Shown one piece after another: positions 41,320-50,726 of a stretch of DNA of 64,000 nucleotides. Origin of the DNA: Pedobacter lusitanus (GTDB lineage Bacteria > Bacteroidota > Bacteroidia > Sphingobacteriales > Sphingobacteriaceae); assembly GCF_040026395.1 (NCBI RefSeq), contig NZ_CP157278.1, positions 124,001-188,000 of the forward strand, given 5' to 3'. Under the pieces are notes generated by a model. The model did not search any database. It saw nothing but the letters and a program-made list of their open reading frames with translations, and was not told where the DNA came from. A program made the translations under genes and the position numbers. Positions within the stretch are counted from its first letter, which is position 1; each line of letters opens with the position of its first letter.

Positions 41320-42216
41320 ATGGCTTCTTTGAATAGCATTAAAAGAGTTGCCTTTCCCGGTCAGCCGGAATTCATGGCAAATTTTCTGATAGAAGATCTC
41401 AAAAATATTAAGCTTTTTAAGGGAATAGGGGTAATACCTGACAATATACATCAGCATAGTTATTTTGCTGTTTTCTTTACTGAAAGTGGAGACGGAGTAC
41501 ATCTGATAGATGGAGCAGAATATTCGTTCAGAGAATATAATGTTCATCTGCTTCAGCCAGATGTCGGGCATCAGTTCAAAAGCATAGATAACCTTTCCGG
41601 TAAAGTCTTACTGATCAATCTGGAATCAATTATTGAAGAGAATTTCGGTCTGAGTAAAGAGATTTACAATCTGTTTGCAAACACTTCATTATCTCCGGTA
41701 CTTAAGCTTTCACCTAAAGATTTTCACTCCATTATGACTATCATTAATCTGATGGATAAGGATGAAGAGACGATAGAAAGCAGTAATCATACCATGCTGG
41801 GAAATTCGTTGATTACAGCCTTGTTGTTATTGCTCAAGCCTCATCTGGTCATGAAAAATAATGCGGTGAAGAATATTTCTACTATCTTTCATGAATTCAA
41901 TAAGAATCTGCATTTATTCTTTCAGGGAGGGTATTCTATTGCTGCTTATGCAGAAAAACTGAAACTGGCAGAACGGAAGTTCAATCAAATGATAAAAAAG
42001 AAAACGGGAATGACTCCGCAGCAACTGATTAATGAACGGAAGTTATTTGAAGCGACAAGGTTTTTACTTTCCACGGATTTGTTGGTGCAGGAAATTGCCT
42101 ATAAACTGGACTATGCAGATGCGGCTCATTTTATCCGGGTTTTTAAAAAGGCTAAAGGTTATTCTCCGAACAGTTTCAGAAAAATAAATGGTTATATGGA
42201 TAGACATGTTGTCTGA
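41320..42216 (+). CDS. AraC-family regulator, paralogue of the upstream one
   Basis: 298 residues. The same plan as the first regulator: a cupin-like sensor part (HSYFAVFFTESGDGVHLIDGAEYSFREYN) and a double helix-turn-helix (AAYAEKLKLAERKFNQMIKKKTG and LVQEIAYKLDYADAAHFIRVFKKAKG). The two share the LLVQEIA, DAA-F-RVF and SLITALLLL stretches, so they come from a tandem duplication. It lies 15 bases before the exported deformylase gene and may drive it in one transcript. The signal is unknown. Confidence 0.85.
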   Translation: MASLNSIKRVAFPGQPEFMANFLIEDLKNIKLFKGIGVIPDNIHQHSYFAVFFTESGDGVHLIDGAEYSFREYNVHLLQPDVGHQFKSIDNLSGKVLLINLESIIEENFGLSKEIYNLFANTSLSPVLKLSPKDFHSIMTIINLMDKDEETIESSNHTMLGNSLITALLLLLKPHLVMKNNAVKNISTIFHEFNKNLHLFFQGGYSIAAYAEKLKLAERKFNQMIKKKTGMTPQQLINERKLFEATRFLLSTDLLVQEIAYKLDYADAAHFIRVFKKAKGYSPNSFRKINGYMDRHVV

Positions 42217-42231
42217 TTTAACAATCGAAAT

Positions 42232-42891
42232 ATGAAAACAGGTTTTTTTGCACTATGCTGCATTATTATTTTTAGCACACAACACATTATGGCACAGAGT
42301 TTCAATACAGCTGAAAAGAAGCTGATCCTTTCAGGAGATACCACTAAAATGCTGAAAGTAACCCAGGTAAGCGATCCCGGTGAATTAAAAATTCTTACTA
42401 CGGCTTCCAGTAATATCAATCCGGAAGATCCTTTAATACCAGTCTTAGCCCGAAGGATGCAATTAGCTATGCTTGCTGATCCAAAACGACCTGGTGTTGG
42501 TATTGCGGCACCACAGGTAGGCATTAACCGTAATATCATCTGGGTACAGCGTTTTGATAAAGAGGGACTGCCATTTGAGCTCTTCCTGAACCCGCAGATA
42601 ACCTGGAAATCAGCACTGCTGCGCAAAGGCAGAGAAGGTTGTCTGTCTATCGCTGATACAGTAGGACAGGTAGTCCGTCATCATACAATCAGACTAATTT
42701 ATACCACCATAAACGGGGCGCATAAAGAGGAAATTATAGAAGGATTCACCGCTGTCATCCTGCAGCATGAAACAGATCATCTGCATGGTATTTTGTTCCC
42801 TGTGCGACTGAAAGAACAGGATGCCAAATCTTATCACTCACTCACAGAGAAGCTGGATTTTATGGTTGAAAAGCTCGAACCCCGTCTTTAA
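42232..42891 (+). CDS. Peptide deformylase with a signal peptide
   Basis: 219 residues. Catalytic motifs of the deformylase family are complete: GVGIAAPQVG (motif 1), EGCLSIADTVGQV (motif 2, cysteine metal ligand) and ILQHETDHLHGILF (motif 3, HExxH). Ahead of the enzyme part stands a clear export signal MKTGFFALCCIIIFSTQHIMAQ followed by about 20 spacer residues. Deformylases act on N-formyl-methionine on nascent chains in the cytosol, so export is odd. Possibly it trims formylated peptides or N-formyl compounds outside the cytoplasm; this is speculation. It is 15 bases behind the second AraC gene, at the end of the cluster region. Confidence 0.85.
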   Translation: MKTGFFALCCIIIFSTQHIMAQSFNTAEKKLILSGDTTKMLKVTQVSDPGELKILTTASSNINPEDPLIPVLARRMQLAMLADPKRPGVGIAAPQVGINRNIIWVQRFDKEGLPFELFLNPQITWKSALLRKGREGCLSIADTVGQVVRHHTIRLIYTTINGAHKEEIIEGFTAVILQHETDHLHGILFPVRLKEQDAKSYHSLTEKLDFMVEKLEPRL

Positions 42892-42933
42892 ATAAAGGAA
42901 ATTACGAATAAAGGGGACCCCTGGACTTTTATG

Positions 42934-44022
42934 CTATTGTCCCAGATAAGCAGAGATCACATTCATGCGCATTTTGTTGAGCTCAACAGTATTGGTGTTG
43001 GATAATAATATAAAAGTCAGCCCTTTATCTATAAGATGCACCCAGTTGGCATTATGTCCGTAACCAGCACCCTGTCTTTCTGCAAACAGCGTGTTAATTT
43101 TGCCGAATTTCTTTGGATAAACCCAAAAACCTATCGCTACATCGCCTAGTTTTTCATAAGGAGTAAGCATGAGTTCAACGGTTTCTTTTTTAAGCAGGGT
43201 ATGGTTGAAAATCGCCTGATCAAACCGCAGCAGATCTTCTGGTGTAGAGTACATTGCTCCGGCAGCAAAATGATTATCTATATAATGATTGGTAGGCATA
43301 ATTATTTCAGTTGTACTGGAATCCACATTGGCATAACCTTCATCTATATCTTTTATAATATCATTATGATGCAGGTAATCAGTATTAACCATATGCAGAG
43401 GTTTCAGGATTTTCTCTCTCAGTACTTCTTCGTATGGTTTTTTGCAGATTTTTTCAATGATCCTGCCTAAAATAATGTAATCTCCATTACTATAATTGAA
43501 TTTGGTGCCCGGAGTATCAATCAGCTTCTCAGAACAGAATTTCTGAATAAATTCATCAGGAGTCCATATATCATTGCTGTAAGCTTCAAAAAGATCCCTC
43601 ATATCCTTTGTATCTCTTCCGCTGCTGTAAGTCAAAAGATTTCTTATAGTAGCTTTTTTGGCTGCTTCACCTTTGTATTCCGGATAATAAGTAGCTATCG
43701 TTGCATCCAGGTTAATTTTTCCCTGTTCATACAGCTGCATAATTAAAACTGCTGTAAAGGTCTTGGTTACAGAGAATATTTTGAACCTGGTTTTCTCTGA
43801 AAACCTGATATCATAATGCCTGTTAGCAAGTCCTGTGTACTTCAGATATTCAATTTTTCCGTTTTTTGCAATTAGCACTGCTCCGTTAAAATTCCTTTTA
43901 CTGCAGGAGTCAAGCACATGATCTACTCTTTGTGCAGCAGCATTAACAGGAGGATGAAGCTGTGCCATCAGAAACCCTGGAAATAAGCAGGCTAAAACCA
44001 GACAGGAGAGTACCCTTTGCAT
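42934..44022 (-). CDS. Serine hydrolase, class C beta-lactamase-like
   Basis: 362 residues with a signal peptide (ending FLMAQ). Active-site pattern of the beta-lactamase/DD-peptidase superfamily: the nucleophile block FSVTKTFTAVLIM (SxxK), the tyrosine motif FNYSNGDYIILG (YxN) and a late GHNANW block in place of KTG. Esterase or peptidase activity on a small substrate is the most likely use; true penicillin resistance cannot be assumed. It converges on the deformylase gene, with the stops 42 bases apart. It is in the periplasm or attached outside. Confidence 0.8.
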   Translation of the reverse strand: MQRVLSCLVLACLFPGFLMAQLHPPVNAAAQRVDHVLDSCSKRNFNGAVLIAKNGKIEYLKYTGLANRHYDIRFSEKTRFKIFSVTKTFTAVLIMQLYEQGKINLDATIATYYPEYKGEAAKKATIRNLLTYSSGRDTKDMRDLFEAYSNDIWTPDEFIQKFCSEKLIDTPGTKFNYSNGDYIILGRIIEKICKKPYEEVLREKILKPLHMVNTDYLHHNDIIKDIDEGYANVDSSTTEIIMPTNHYIDNHFAAGAMYSTPEDLLRFDQAIFNHTLLKKETVELMLTPYEKLGDVAIGFWVYPKKFGKINTLFAERQGAGYGHNANWVHLIDKGLTFILLSNTNTVELNKMRMNVISAYLGQ

Positions 44023-44062
44023 AATTTTTATTTTAGAAACTTAAGTTAGGAACAGAATTACA

Positions 44063-44530
44063 TTATTTAATGCTTTCTGCTTCATTTATTTTATGATCCG
44101 TTTTCAGTGCATTGGAGTATCCTCTTGCAAGTAATCTTTCTTTGTCCATGTTCCATAATTCAAACTGTACATTGATAATTTGCCGGCCTGCTTTAATGAT
44201 TTTTGTTTTTCCAGTAATCGTGTCTCCGATTTTTGCCGTCGAAAAATAATCTATCACATTATTAACAGTAGTATAGAAGTGCTCTCTGCCCAGACTAATG
44301 ATCGTAGCGCCAATCATATCGTCCATAATAGCCGCGGTAACGCCTCCGTGTAAAGTGCCAATCGGATTGGTCATTTCTTTTCTGACCTGATAGTCAAATG
44401 TCATACTTCCTTCTTCAATTTCCCGTACTACCGGGGCAAGCCATAACATAAAAGCCGATGGAGAGTTCGTTACTGTTTTACCGAGCTGAGCGATCAGTCC
44501 CTGTCTGATTTGAGTGGTATCGTTTTTCAT
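44063..44530 (-). CDS. PaaI-family hotdog thioesterase
   Basis: 155 residues. The core GTLHGGVTAAIMDDMIGATII has the HGG motif and the acidic residue of the hotdog thioesterase family, followed by VNNVIDYFSTAKIGDTITGKTKIIKAG, the usual second half. It cleaves acyl-CoA or aryl-CoA thioesters; the substrate is unknown. It is transcribed in the same direction as the upstream permease and as the downstream hydrolase, with about 40 bases between genes. Confidence 0.88.
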   Translation of the reverse strand: MKNDTTQIRQGLIAQLGKTVTNSPSAFMLWLAPVVREIEEGSMTFDYQVRKEMTNPIGTLHGGVTAAIMDDMIGATIISLGREHFYTTVNNVIDYFSTAKIGDTITGKTKIIKAGRQIINVQFELWNMDKERLLARGYSNALKTDHKINEAESIK

Positions 44531-44598
44531 AGCAATCTTTATTTGTCAGTAAATATACCAATTGGTATTATTATGACTGGTAAATAATTGAAAAAAAA

Positions 44599-46989
44599 CT
44601 ACTCACTTTTAAGCACATCAATTGTATTGGTAATCGCTGCTTTATAAGAGCGGATACTTACCGTTATTAAAGTCGTCAGCATAGAGATTACAAAGGCCAT
44701 TACGAATGGCCATATGTCCAGATCTATACGGTAAGCAAAACCTGCCAGCCATTTTGTAGTAAAGAGGTAGGCCAGAGGCCAGGCTACCAGATTGGCAATA
44801 AAAACCAGGAATAAAAATGAGCCGTTAAGCATTTTTACCAGTTCCAGTGTTGATGCGCCCAGTACTTTTCGTATCGCTACTTCCTTAGTGCGCTGTGTAG
44901 CCACAAATGAAATCAAACCGAACAGACCTATAAATGATATAAAAATGATAACCAGTGCAAACACCCGGAATAATATTCCTGTGATACGTTCACTTTCATA
45001 ATACCGGTTAATATCATTATTTACAAATTCAGCGTTGTAAATCCCATTAGGAAAGGTACTGTTCCACAGTCCTTCTATTTTATTCATTGCCGGCATAAGC
45101 TGATTCTTATCTACTTTTACTGCAATTAGATAATAAGCGTTTTTCTGTGAAAAAATGGCAAGTGGAGAGATGCTTTCTTTGAGTGATTTATCATTGAAAT
45201 CTTTTACGATACCTGTCACGGGAATTTTTTTGTTATTCAGGGTTATTGTTTTACCGAGAGCGTCCTGTGGATTATGGATATTCATCTTTTTCAGGAAAGT
45301 CTCATTAACTACATAACCCGTATTGGTGTCACTTTCCAGGTATATTTTTCCGGCAATCAATTTAAGATCAAAGAGGTTGAAATAATCGGCATCTGCCATA
45401 GAAGTTCTCACTTCGAAATCTTCGTTTTTACGGCCGTCAAAGATGAAGCTGGTTGAACTTACGTCTCCAGACAGCGGGGGGCGCTGGCAATAACTAAATC
45501 CTTCTATGCCTTTCAGCTGCAGTGCACGATTTTTAAAAATACTGTATTTGGTCCGGCTTAAGCTATCTGTAGGGACGTTGATCATCGCAATAGCATCGGT
45601 CGTAAAGCCTAATGATTTCTTATGCACATAATCCATTTGCCGTAGGATGACGATTGTCCCGATAATCAATATGATGGTTATTGAAAACTGAATGACTATC
45701 AAAATCTTACGCAGGCTCATATTTCCTGAATTTACTGTGATTTTATTTTTGATCGCCAAAGCCGGACTAAAACCTGAAATAATCAGTGCCGGGTAAAAAC
45801 CTGCCATTAAACTTACCACAACAGTAAGCCCGGTTAGAAAAAGAAGAATTACCGGATGATCAAAGAAGTCAAATGAAATCTGATCTTTAAACAGGTTCTG
45901 CATTTGCGGTAGTGCCAGCTCAGTTAAAATACAGGCAACGATCAGAGCGAGCAATGCAATTGTAAAAGTCTCTGTTAAGAACTGAACTATTAATTGTTTG
46001 CGTTCACCACCCATTACCTTACGCACACCAACTTCTTTGGAGCGGTTGATAGACTGAGCTGTATTCAGATTGATGAAGTTTATGCAGGCAGTAAGCATTA
46101 AAAATAAGCCTATAATGACCAGCCCGTAAATTTCTTTTCTGGTGATATTCTTATTCGCGAAATTGCCATATTGTTCACTAAAATGTATATCTCTTAAAGC
46201 CTGAAGGGTGTTAGTCTGGTTGCCTTCAACCTTTTTATCCTGATAATGCTTTTTATTAAACAAGCTTAATTGCCCATCAAGATCTGTCGCTGTCAGACCA
46301 TTTTTTAATAATACATAACATTCAATCTGTGAGCCAACAGAATTCCAGTCCTTATTATTTTTGCCATAAAAATTCTGATAACTAACGATAATTTTTAATG
46401 GTATACTGCTATTTGCCGGCATATCTTTGAAGATAGTTGTAACTTTCAGATATACGTTATTCTGATAAAGAATGCTTTTTCCCAATGCATTGGCAACAGT
46501 GCCGAAATATTTTTTTGCTGTAGTTTCTGATAGTGCTACCGTATTGGGTGCTGCTAAAGCCAGGGCTGGTTTTCCGCTAAGCCAGCTCAGATCAAAAATG
46601 TCAAAGAAGTCTGTTTCGGCATAAAAAATGTGTTCCCGGGTTTTTATCCTGTCTGTTCCATTTTTATGCTTAACCTGAATCACCTCATTACTGCTTGCTA
46701 AAAGTGCAACTTTCTCTAAACCCGGTAATTCATTCCTTGCTGCTGCAGCCAAAGGAACAGGTACACCCTGATTATAATCCTCAAAACTGTTATATTTCCA
46801 TTGCGTAGTAAATCTGTATATCCGGTTGTCATTTTTATAACCTTTATCAAAACTCAATTGATAGCGAATAAATATAAAAATGAGAATGCAGCTGGCCATT
46901 GCAATAGAAAGTCCCAGAATATTGATGAAAGTGTAGCCTTTGTTTTTCCAAAGGTTTCTCCATGCAATCTTTAGGTTTAACTTGAACAT
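44599..46989 (-). CDS. MacB/FtsX-type ABC transporter permease
   Basis: 796 residues with the usual double set: MFKLNLKIAWRNLWKNKGYTFINILGLSIAMASCILIFIF and an extracytoplasmic MacB-PCD-like domain, three helices around residues 285-425, then a second copy with SLRKILIVIQFSITIILIIGTIVI, another periplasmic domain and three closing helices (VFALVIIFISFIGLFGLISF onward). KEVGVRKVMG and KEVAIRKVLGA are the family's coupling loops. No ATPase gene is beside it, so the partner is elsewhere. Such permeases in Bacteroidota often export or sense peptides and antimicrobials. Confidence 0.88.
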   Translation of the reverse strand: MFKLNLKIAWRNLWKNKGYTFINILGLSIAMASCILIFIFIRYQLSFDKGYKNDNRIYRFTTQWKYNSFEDYNQGVPVPLAAAARNELPGLEKVALLASSNEVIQVKHKNGTDRIKTREHIFYAETDFFDIFDLSWLSGKPALALAAPNTVALSETTAKKYFGTVANALGKSILYQNNVYLKVTTIFKDMPANSSIPLKIIVSYQNFYGKNNKDWNSVGSQIECYVLLKNGLTATDLDGQLSLFNKKHYQDKKVEGNQTNTLQALRDIHFSEQYGNFANKNITRKEIYGLVIIGLFLMLTACINFINLNTAQSINRSKEVGVRKVMGGERKQLIVQFLTETFTIALLALIVACILTELALPQMQNLFKDQISFDFFDHPVILLFLTGLTVVVSLMAGFYPALIISGFSPALAIKNKITVNSGNMSLRKILIVIQFSITIILIIGTIVILRQMDYVHKKSLGFTTDAIAMINVPTDSLSRTKYSIFKNRALQLKGIEGFSYCQRPPLSGDVSSTSFIFDGRKNEDFEVRTSMADADYFNLFDLKLIAGKIYLESDTNTGYVVNETFLKKMNIHNPQDALGKTITLNNKKIPVTGIVKDFNDKSLKESISPLAIFSQKNAYYLIAVKVDKNQLMPAMNKIEGLWNSTFPNGIYNAEFVNNDINRYYESERITGILFRVFALVIIFISFIGLFGLISFVATQRTKEVAIRKVLGASTLELVKMLNGSFLFLVFIANLVAWPLAYLFTTKWLAGFAYRIDLDIWPFVMAFVISMLTTLITVSIRSYKAAITNTIDVLKSE

Positions 46990-47184
46990 CTTTATCCGGG
47001 GTTAGCAATTAATAATATAACTTGATAAGCTAATGATGTGCCAGACGTAATCTAATCATAAAAACCGTTAAATCATTGTTTTAAAAGGATATAAATGAAC
47101 CTGGCTGTTCATTCCTGAACAGGTAATGACCGGAAACGTACAATTCCCACGCAGCTCACCCGAAGATAAGCCAGAGGTCGCATT
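46990..47184. other. Divergent spacer before the long palindrome
   Basis: Non-coding leader of the permease gene. No confident -7/-33 pair was found. Nothing else was recognised. Confidence 0.4.
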
Positions 47185-47251
47185 GAGATCGGAGTTGAGA
47201 AGGGGTTGATAAGGCCAATGGCCTTATCAACCCCTTCTCAACTCCGATCTC
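47185..47251. repeat. 67-bp near-perfect palindrome
   Basis: Two perfect 32-bp arms (47185-47216 and 47220-47251) around AAT, starting GAGATCGGAGTTGAGAAGG. The neighbours are divergent, so no gene needs a terminator here. It looks like a small transposable palindrome or an element remnant and would form a very stable cruciform or RNA hairpin. Confidence 0.85.
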
Positions 47252-47303
47252 TTACTTAACCTGAACATGATTTCAATTTAACCTCCAGTCAATAATCTCA
47301 ATT

Positions 47304-47351
47304 ATTTCAAACGCTTGAAATGATGAAAAAGCGGCCTTTAGGCCGTTTTCG
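47304..47351. other. Two small inverted repeats upstream of susC
   Basis: ATTTCAA-N4-TTGAAAT at 47304-47321 is a perfect 7-bp dyad, a candidate operator. Directly after it GCGGCC-TTTA-GGCCG at about 47330-47345 with A and T flanks resembles a terminator. They lie 235-280 bases before the susC start. The remainder of the gap to 47585 holds nothing recognised. Confidence 0.5.
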
Positions 47352-47585
47352 AAGATTTAGCTTAATCCATTTAGAGTGCTGTTGTTTAATTTCAGTTCCG
47401 AATCAAATAAACCAAATATAATATGATGAATTCCCTAAACTTCTCTCAGAGATGCCAGCACTGCTGTGCGATTTCTTTAAATCTTCCGTCTAATCAAGTC
47501 CTTCCGGTATAAGAACAGCTGTCAATCAATGGTTTCCAATTCCAGAATTGGGTTAAACAAGCAAATAAACCAAATAAAAAAAATT

Positions 47586-50500
47586 ATGGATAAACTTTAC
47601 AGCTACTTTCTTTGTCTTTTGATTGGCTGTTGCTTTTCCCTTAGTGCTGTTGCACAGCAGAAAGTAACAGGTACAGTGAGAGACGCCAGGGGCTTACCTT
47701 TACCGGGTGTGAGCGTAATCATCAAAAACACTAAAACCGGTACATTTACCAATGGTAACGGTCAATACAGCCTGACATCCGCCACCAGCAGTGGTATAAT
47801 TGTTTTCAGCTTTGTCGGCTTTCTTCCGAGAGAACTTTCATTTGACGGAAAGGCAACAGTAAACGTTACTTTGGACGAAGATTCACAGGGACTGAATGAA
47901 GTCATAGTTGTGGGTTATGGTACACAGAAAAAAGTAAACCTTACAGGATCTGTGGCTCAGATCAGCGGCGATGTACTGACCAACAGACCCGTGCCCAATG
48001 CAATTGCCGCGCTACAGGGAATATCACCGGGGGTGACGATTTCCAGGAACAGCGGTAAGCCAGGAGCAGAGAGTTATGCCGTGCGTATCAGGGGCTTCTC
48101 TTCTGCTAATGATACTAAACCTTTAGTCCTGGTTGATGGAGTGGAAATGGATCTGGCTCTGGTCAATCCGGATGATATTGAAAATTTATCAGTTTTAAAG
48201 GATGCAGCAGCAGCTTCTATTTATGGAGCAAGGGCCGCTGGCGGAGTCGTGCTGGTTACCACTAAAAAGTCTACCAGTGGTAAAACGAAGATTAATTTCA
48301 GCAATAACTACAGTTTAAATATTACAGCCAGACAACCTGAACGGTTAAACTCCTGGGACGAACAGGCACTGATTGATGAAGCCCGTTTTAACGCAACGGG
48401 AGCAAAAGAGTTTACAGATGAACAGATCGAGTGGCTTAAAAATCCAAACTTCAACTACAGACCAAGTTTAACTGCAGATCGCTGGGATTATTATGATAAT
48501 ACAAACTGGATTAAAGAGGGGATGAAAAAAGTCAATGCTTCTCAGAATTATGCATTGTCAGTAGGCGGAGGAAAACAGGAATTAAACTATTTATTATCCG
48601 GATCATACTATAAACGTGATGGTGTATTACGTTTTGGCCCGGATGATAATTCCAGACAGAACTTACGTTTATCGGTAAATTCTCAGGTCAACAAGTATGT
48701 AAGTATAGGTCTGATTGCCGGATATGTAAATTCAACGATCCACGAAAACTCTTATGATTCAGGAAACATTATCGACCTGTTGTATCGTATCCGTACCAGG
48801 CAGCCTGTTTTTACACCGGACGAAGATGTGACTGGTCAGCGGTACAATGGCGATTTACAATTGAATCCTATTGATATAGAAAATAATGCAGGTGTTAAGA
48901 CTACCAGTTATGAAAGCTTCACCGGTAAACTTAGTCTGAATATTAAAAATCTGGTTAAAGGTCTGGCATTTGATCTGTCGGCCTCCAGAAACCAGGATAT
49001 GTATAATCTGAGATCAGAAAAAAGAACACTGATCTGGTATGGCAAGAGTACCGCTACGATAAGAAACTCCCTCAATACACCTAATCAGCTGGATCTGACC
49101 AAAAATAAAGGATATCAGGATAACCTTACTGGTCAGTTTACATACGATCTGCAAATTGCTGATAAACATAATTTTAAATTATTAGGTGGTGCTTCATTTG
49201 AACAATATCGTAAGGATGAAACTTCGGCAAGTGCAACCAATATGGTCAGCAATGATTTCTTTAGTCTGAACTTCGGAGATCCGGCTAATAAGACCAACAG
49301 TGATAAGATAGAGACCTGGGCTATTGGTTCCCTTTTCGGAAGGTTCAACTATAACTATGACGGAAAATATTTGTTCGAAGCAGTAGTCAGACGTGACGGC
49401 AGTTCCCGTTTGGCGCCTGATAACCGCTTTCAGATATTCCCGGCATTTTCCGGCGGATGGCGTATCAGTGAAGAGCCTTTCTTTAAGAACAATATACACT
49501 TCGTTGATAACCTGAAAATACGCGGATCATGGGGACAACAGGGAAATGGATCGGTTTTAGGCTTGTATGATTATATTTCTTTAATCACCAGTGGGTTAAC
49601 AGTAACTGATCAGCCAAACCTGGTTTTTAATGGTACAAAAGCACAGTACCTGTTTCAAAAAGATCTGGCATCGAGAAATAAGACCTGGGAGACTGTAGAA
49701 TCCAGTAATATCGGTATAGATGCCAGCCTGTTCAAAAACAGGTTAACCATTACAGCAGAATATTATCAAAAGTATAATAAGAATATGCTGGCAACGCTAA
49801 ACCTGCCCAGTATTATCGGGGTAGGTATTCCAAGCAGTAACGTAGGAGAATTGAAAAGCTGGGGATCAGAACTGGAAATCAAATGGAGAGATATTTTCAA
49901 AAACGGAGATTACCATATTGGTTTCAGTATTGCCGATAACCAGAATAAACTGACCAAATATGATGGCAAAAACTCTATCGGTTCTGGTGGTCGGGTTTCA
50001 CTTTTACAGGGATACCCGCTAAACAGTATCTGGGGATATAAAACTGATGGTTATTTCCAGACTCAGGCAGAGGCCGATGCTTACAAAACCAAAGTAAAAT
50101 ACCCGTTTTTTGCCAGTCCGGGCCCTGGTGATGTAAAATATAAGGATCTGGATGGGAGTGGTGTGATAGATGCAGGAGGCGGTACACCAGAAAAGCCGGG
50201 TGACCTGGTCTATCTGGGCAATACCAATCCGAGATATACTTTTGGAATAGATCTGGGCGCAACATGGAAAGGATTTGATTTCTCGGTGTTTTTCCAGGGA
50301 GTTTTGAAACGTTCCTTCTTAATTGAAGAAAATACATTGTCGCCTATTCTTGGAACTTCCAATATGCCATGGACGATACATCAGGATCACTGGACGCCAG
50401 ATAATCCGGATGCTTTTTTCCCACGCATGTATCAGACCAGTGCGCATAATTTCAGGCCCTCAGATAAGTGGGTGCAGAACGGAAATTATATCCGCCTGAA

Positions 50501-50705
50501 AAATGTTCAGCTTGGCTATACTTTTAAAGTTAACCGGAAATATATTCAGAATCTTAAAGTGTATTTCTCTGGTCAGGATTTATTTGAGAAAACCAACGTG
50601 CTGAGTGTATTCGATCCGGAACTGGGAGGCGATAATAAAGATGTAAATGCGCAGACTTATCCTTTCTACCGTTCAGTGTCATTTGGGCTGAATATCACCC
50701 TGTAA
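47586..50705 (+). CDS. SusC/RagA-family TonB-dependent outer-membrane transporter
   Basis: 1039 residues from ATG at 47586 ([20 protein letters not shown], signal ending AVAQQ); an earlier in-frame ATG at 47529 adds an unlikely tail. A carboxypeptidase-regulatory domain ([20 protein letters not shown]) leads to the TonB-box/plug with [19 protein letters not shown] and the SusC signature [42 protein letters not shown] in pieces. The barrel ends [13 protein letters not shown]. It imports oligosaccharide together with the SusD protein encoded 21 bases downstream. No ECF sigma or anti-sigma domain is attached, so regulation is by another system. Confidence 0.95.
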   Translation: [1039 protein letters not shown]

Positions 50706-50726
50706 TCTTAATTATAAAACGTAGCG

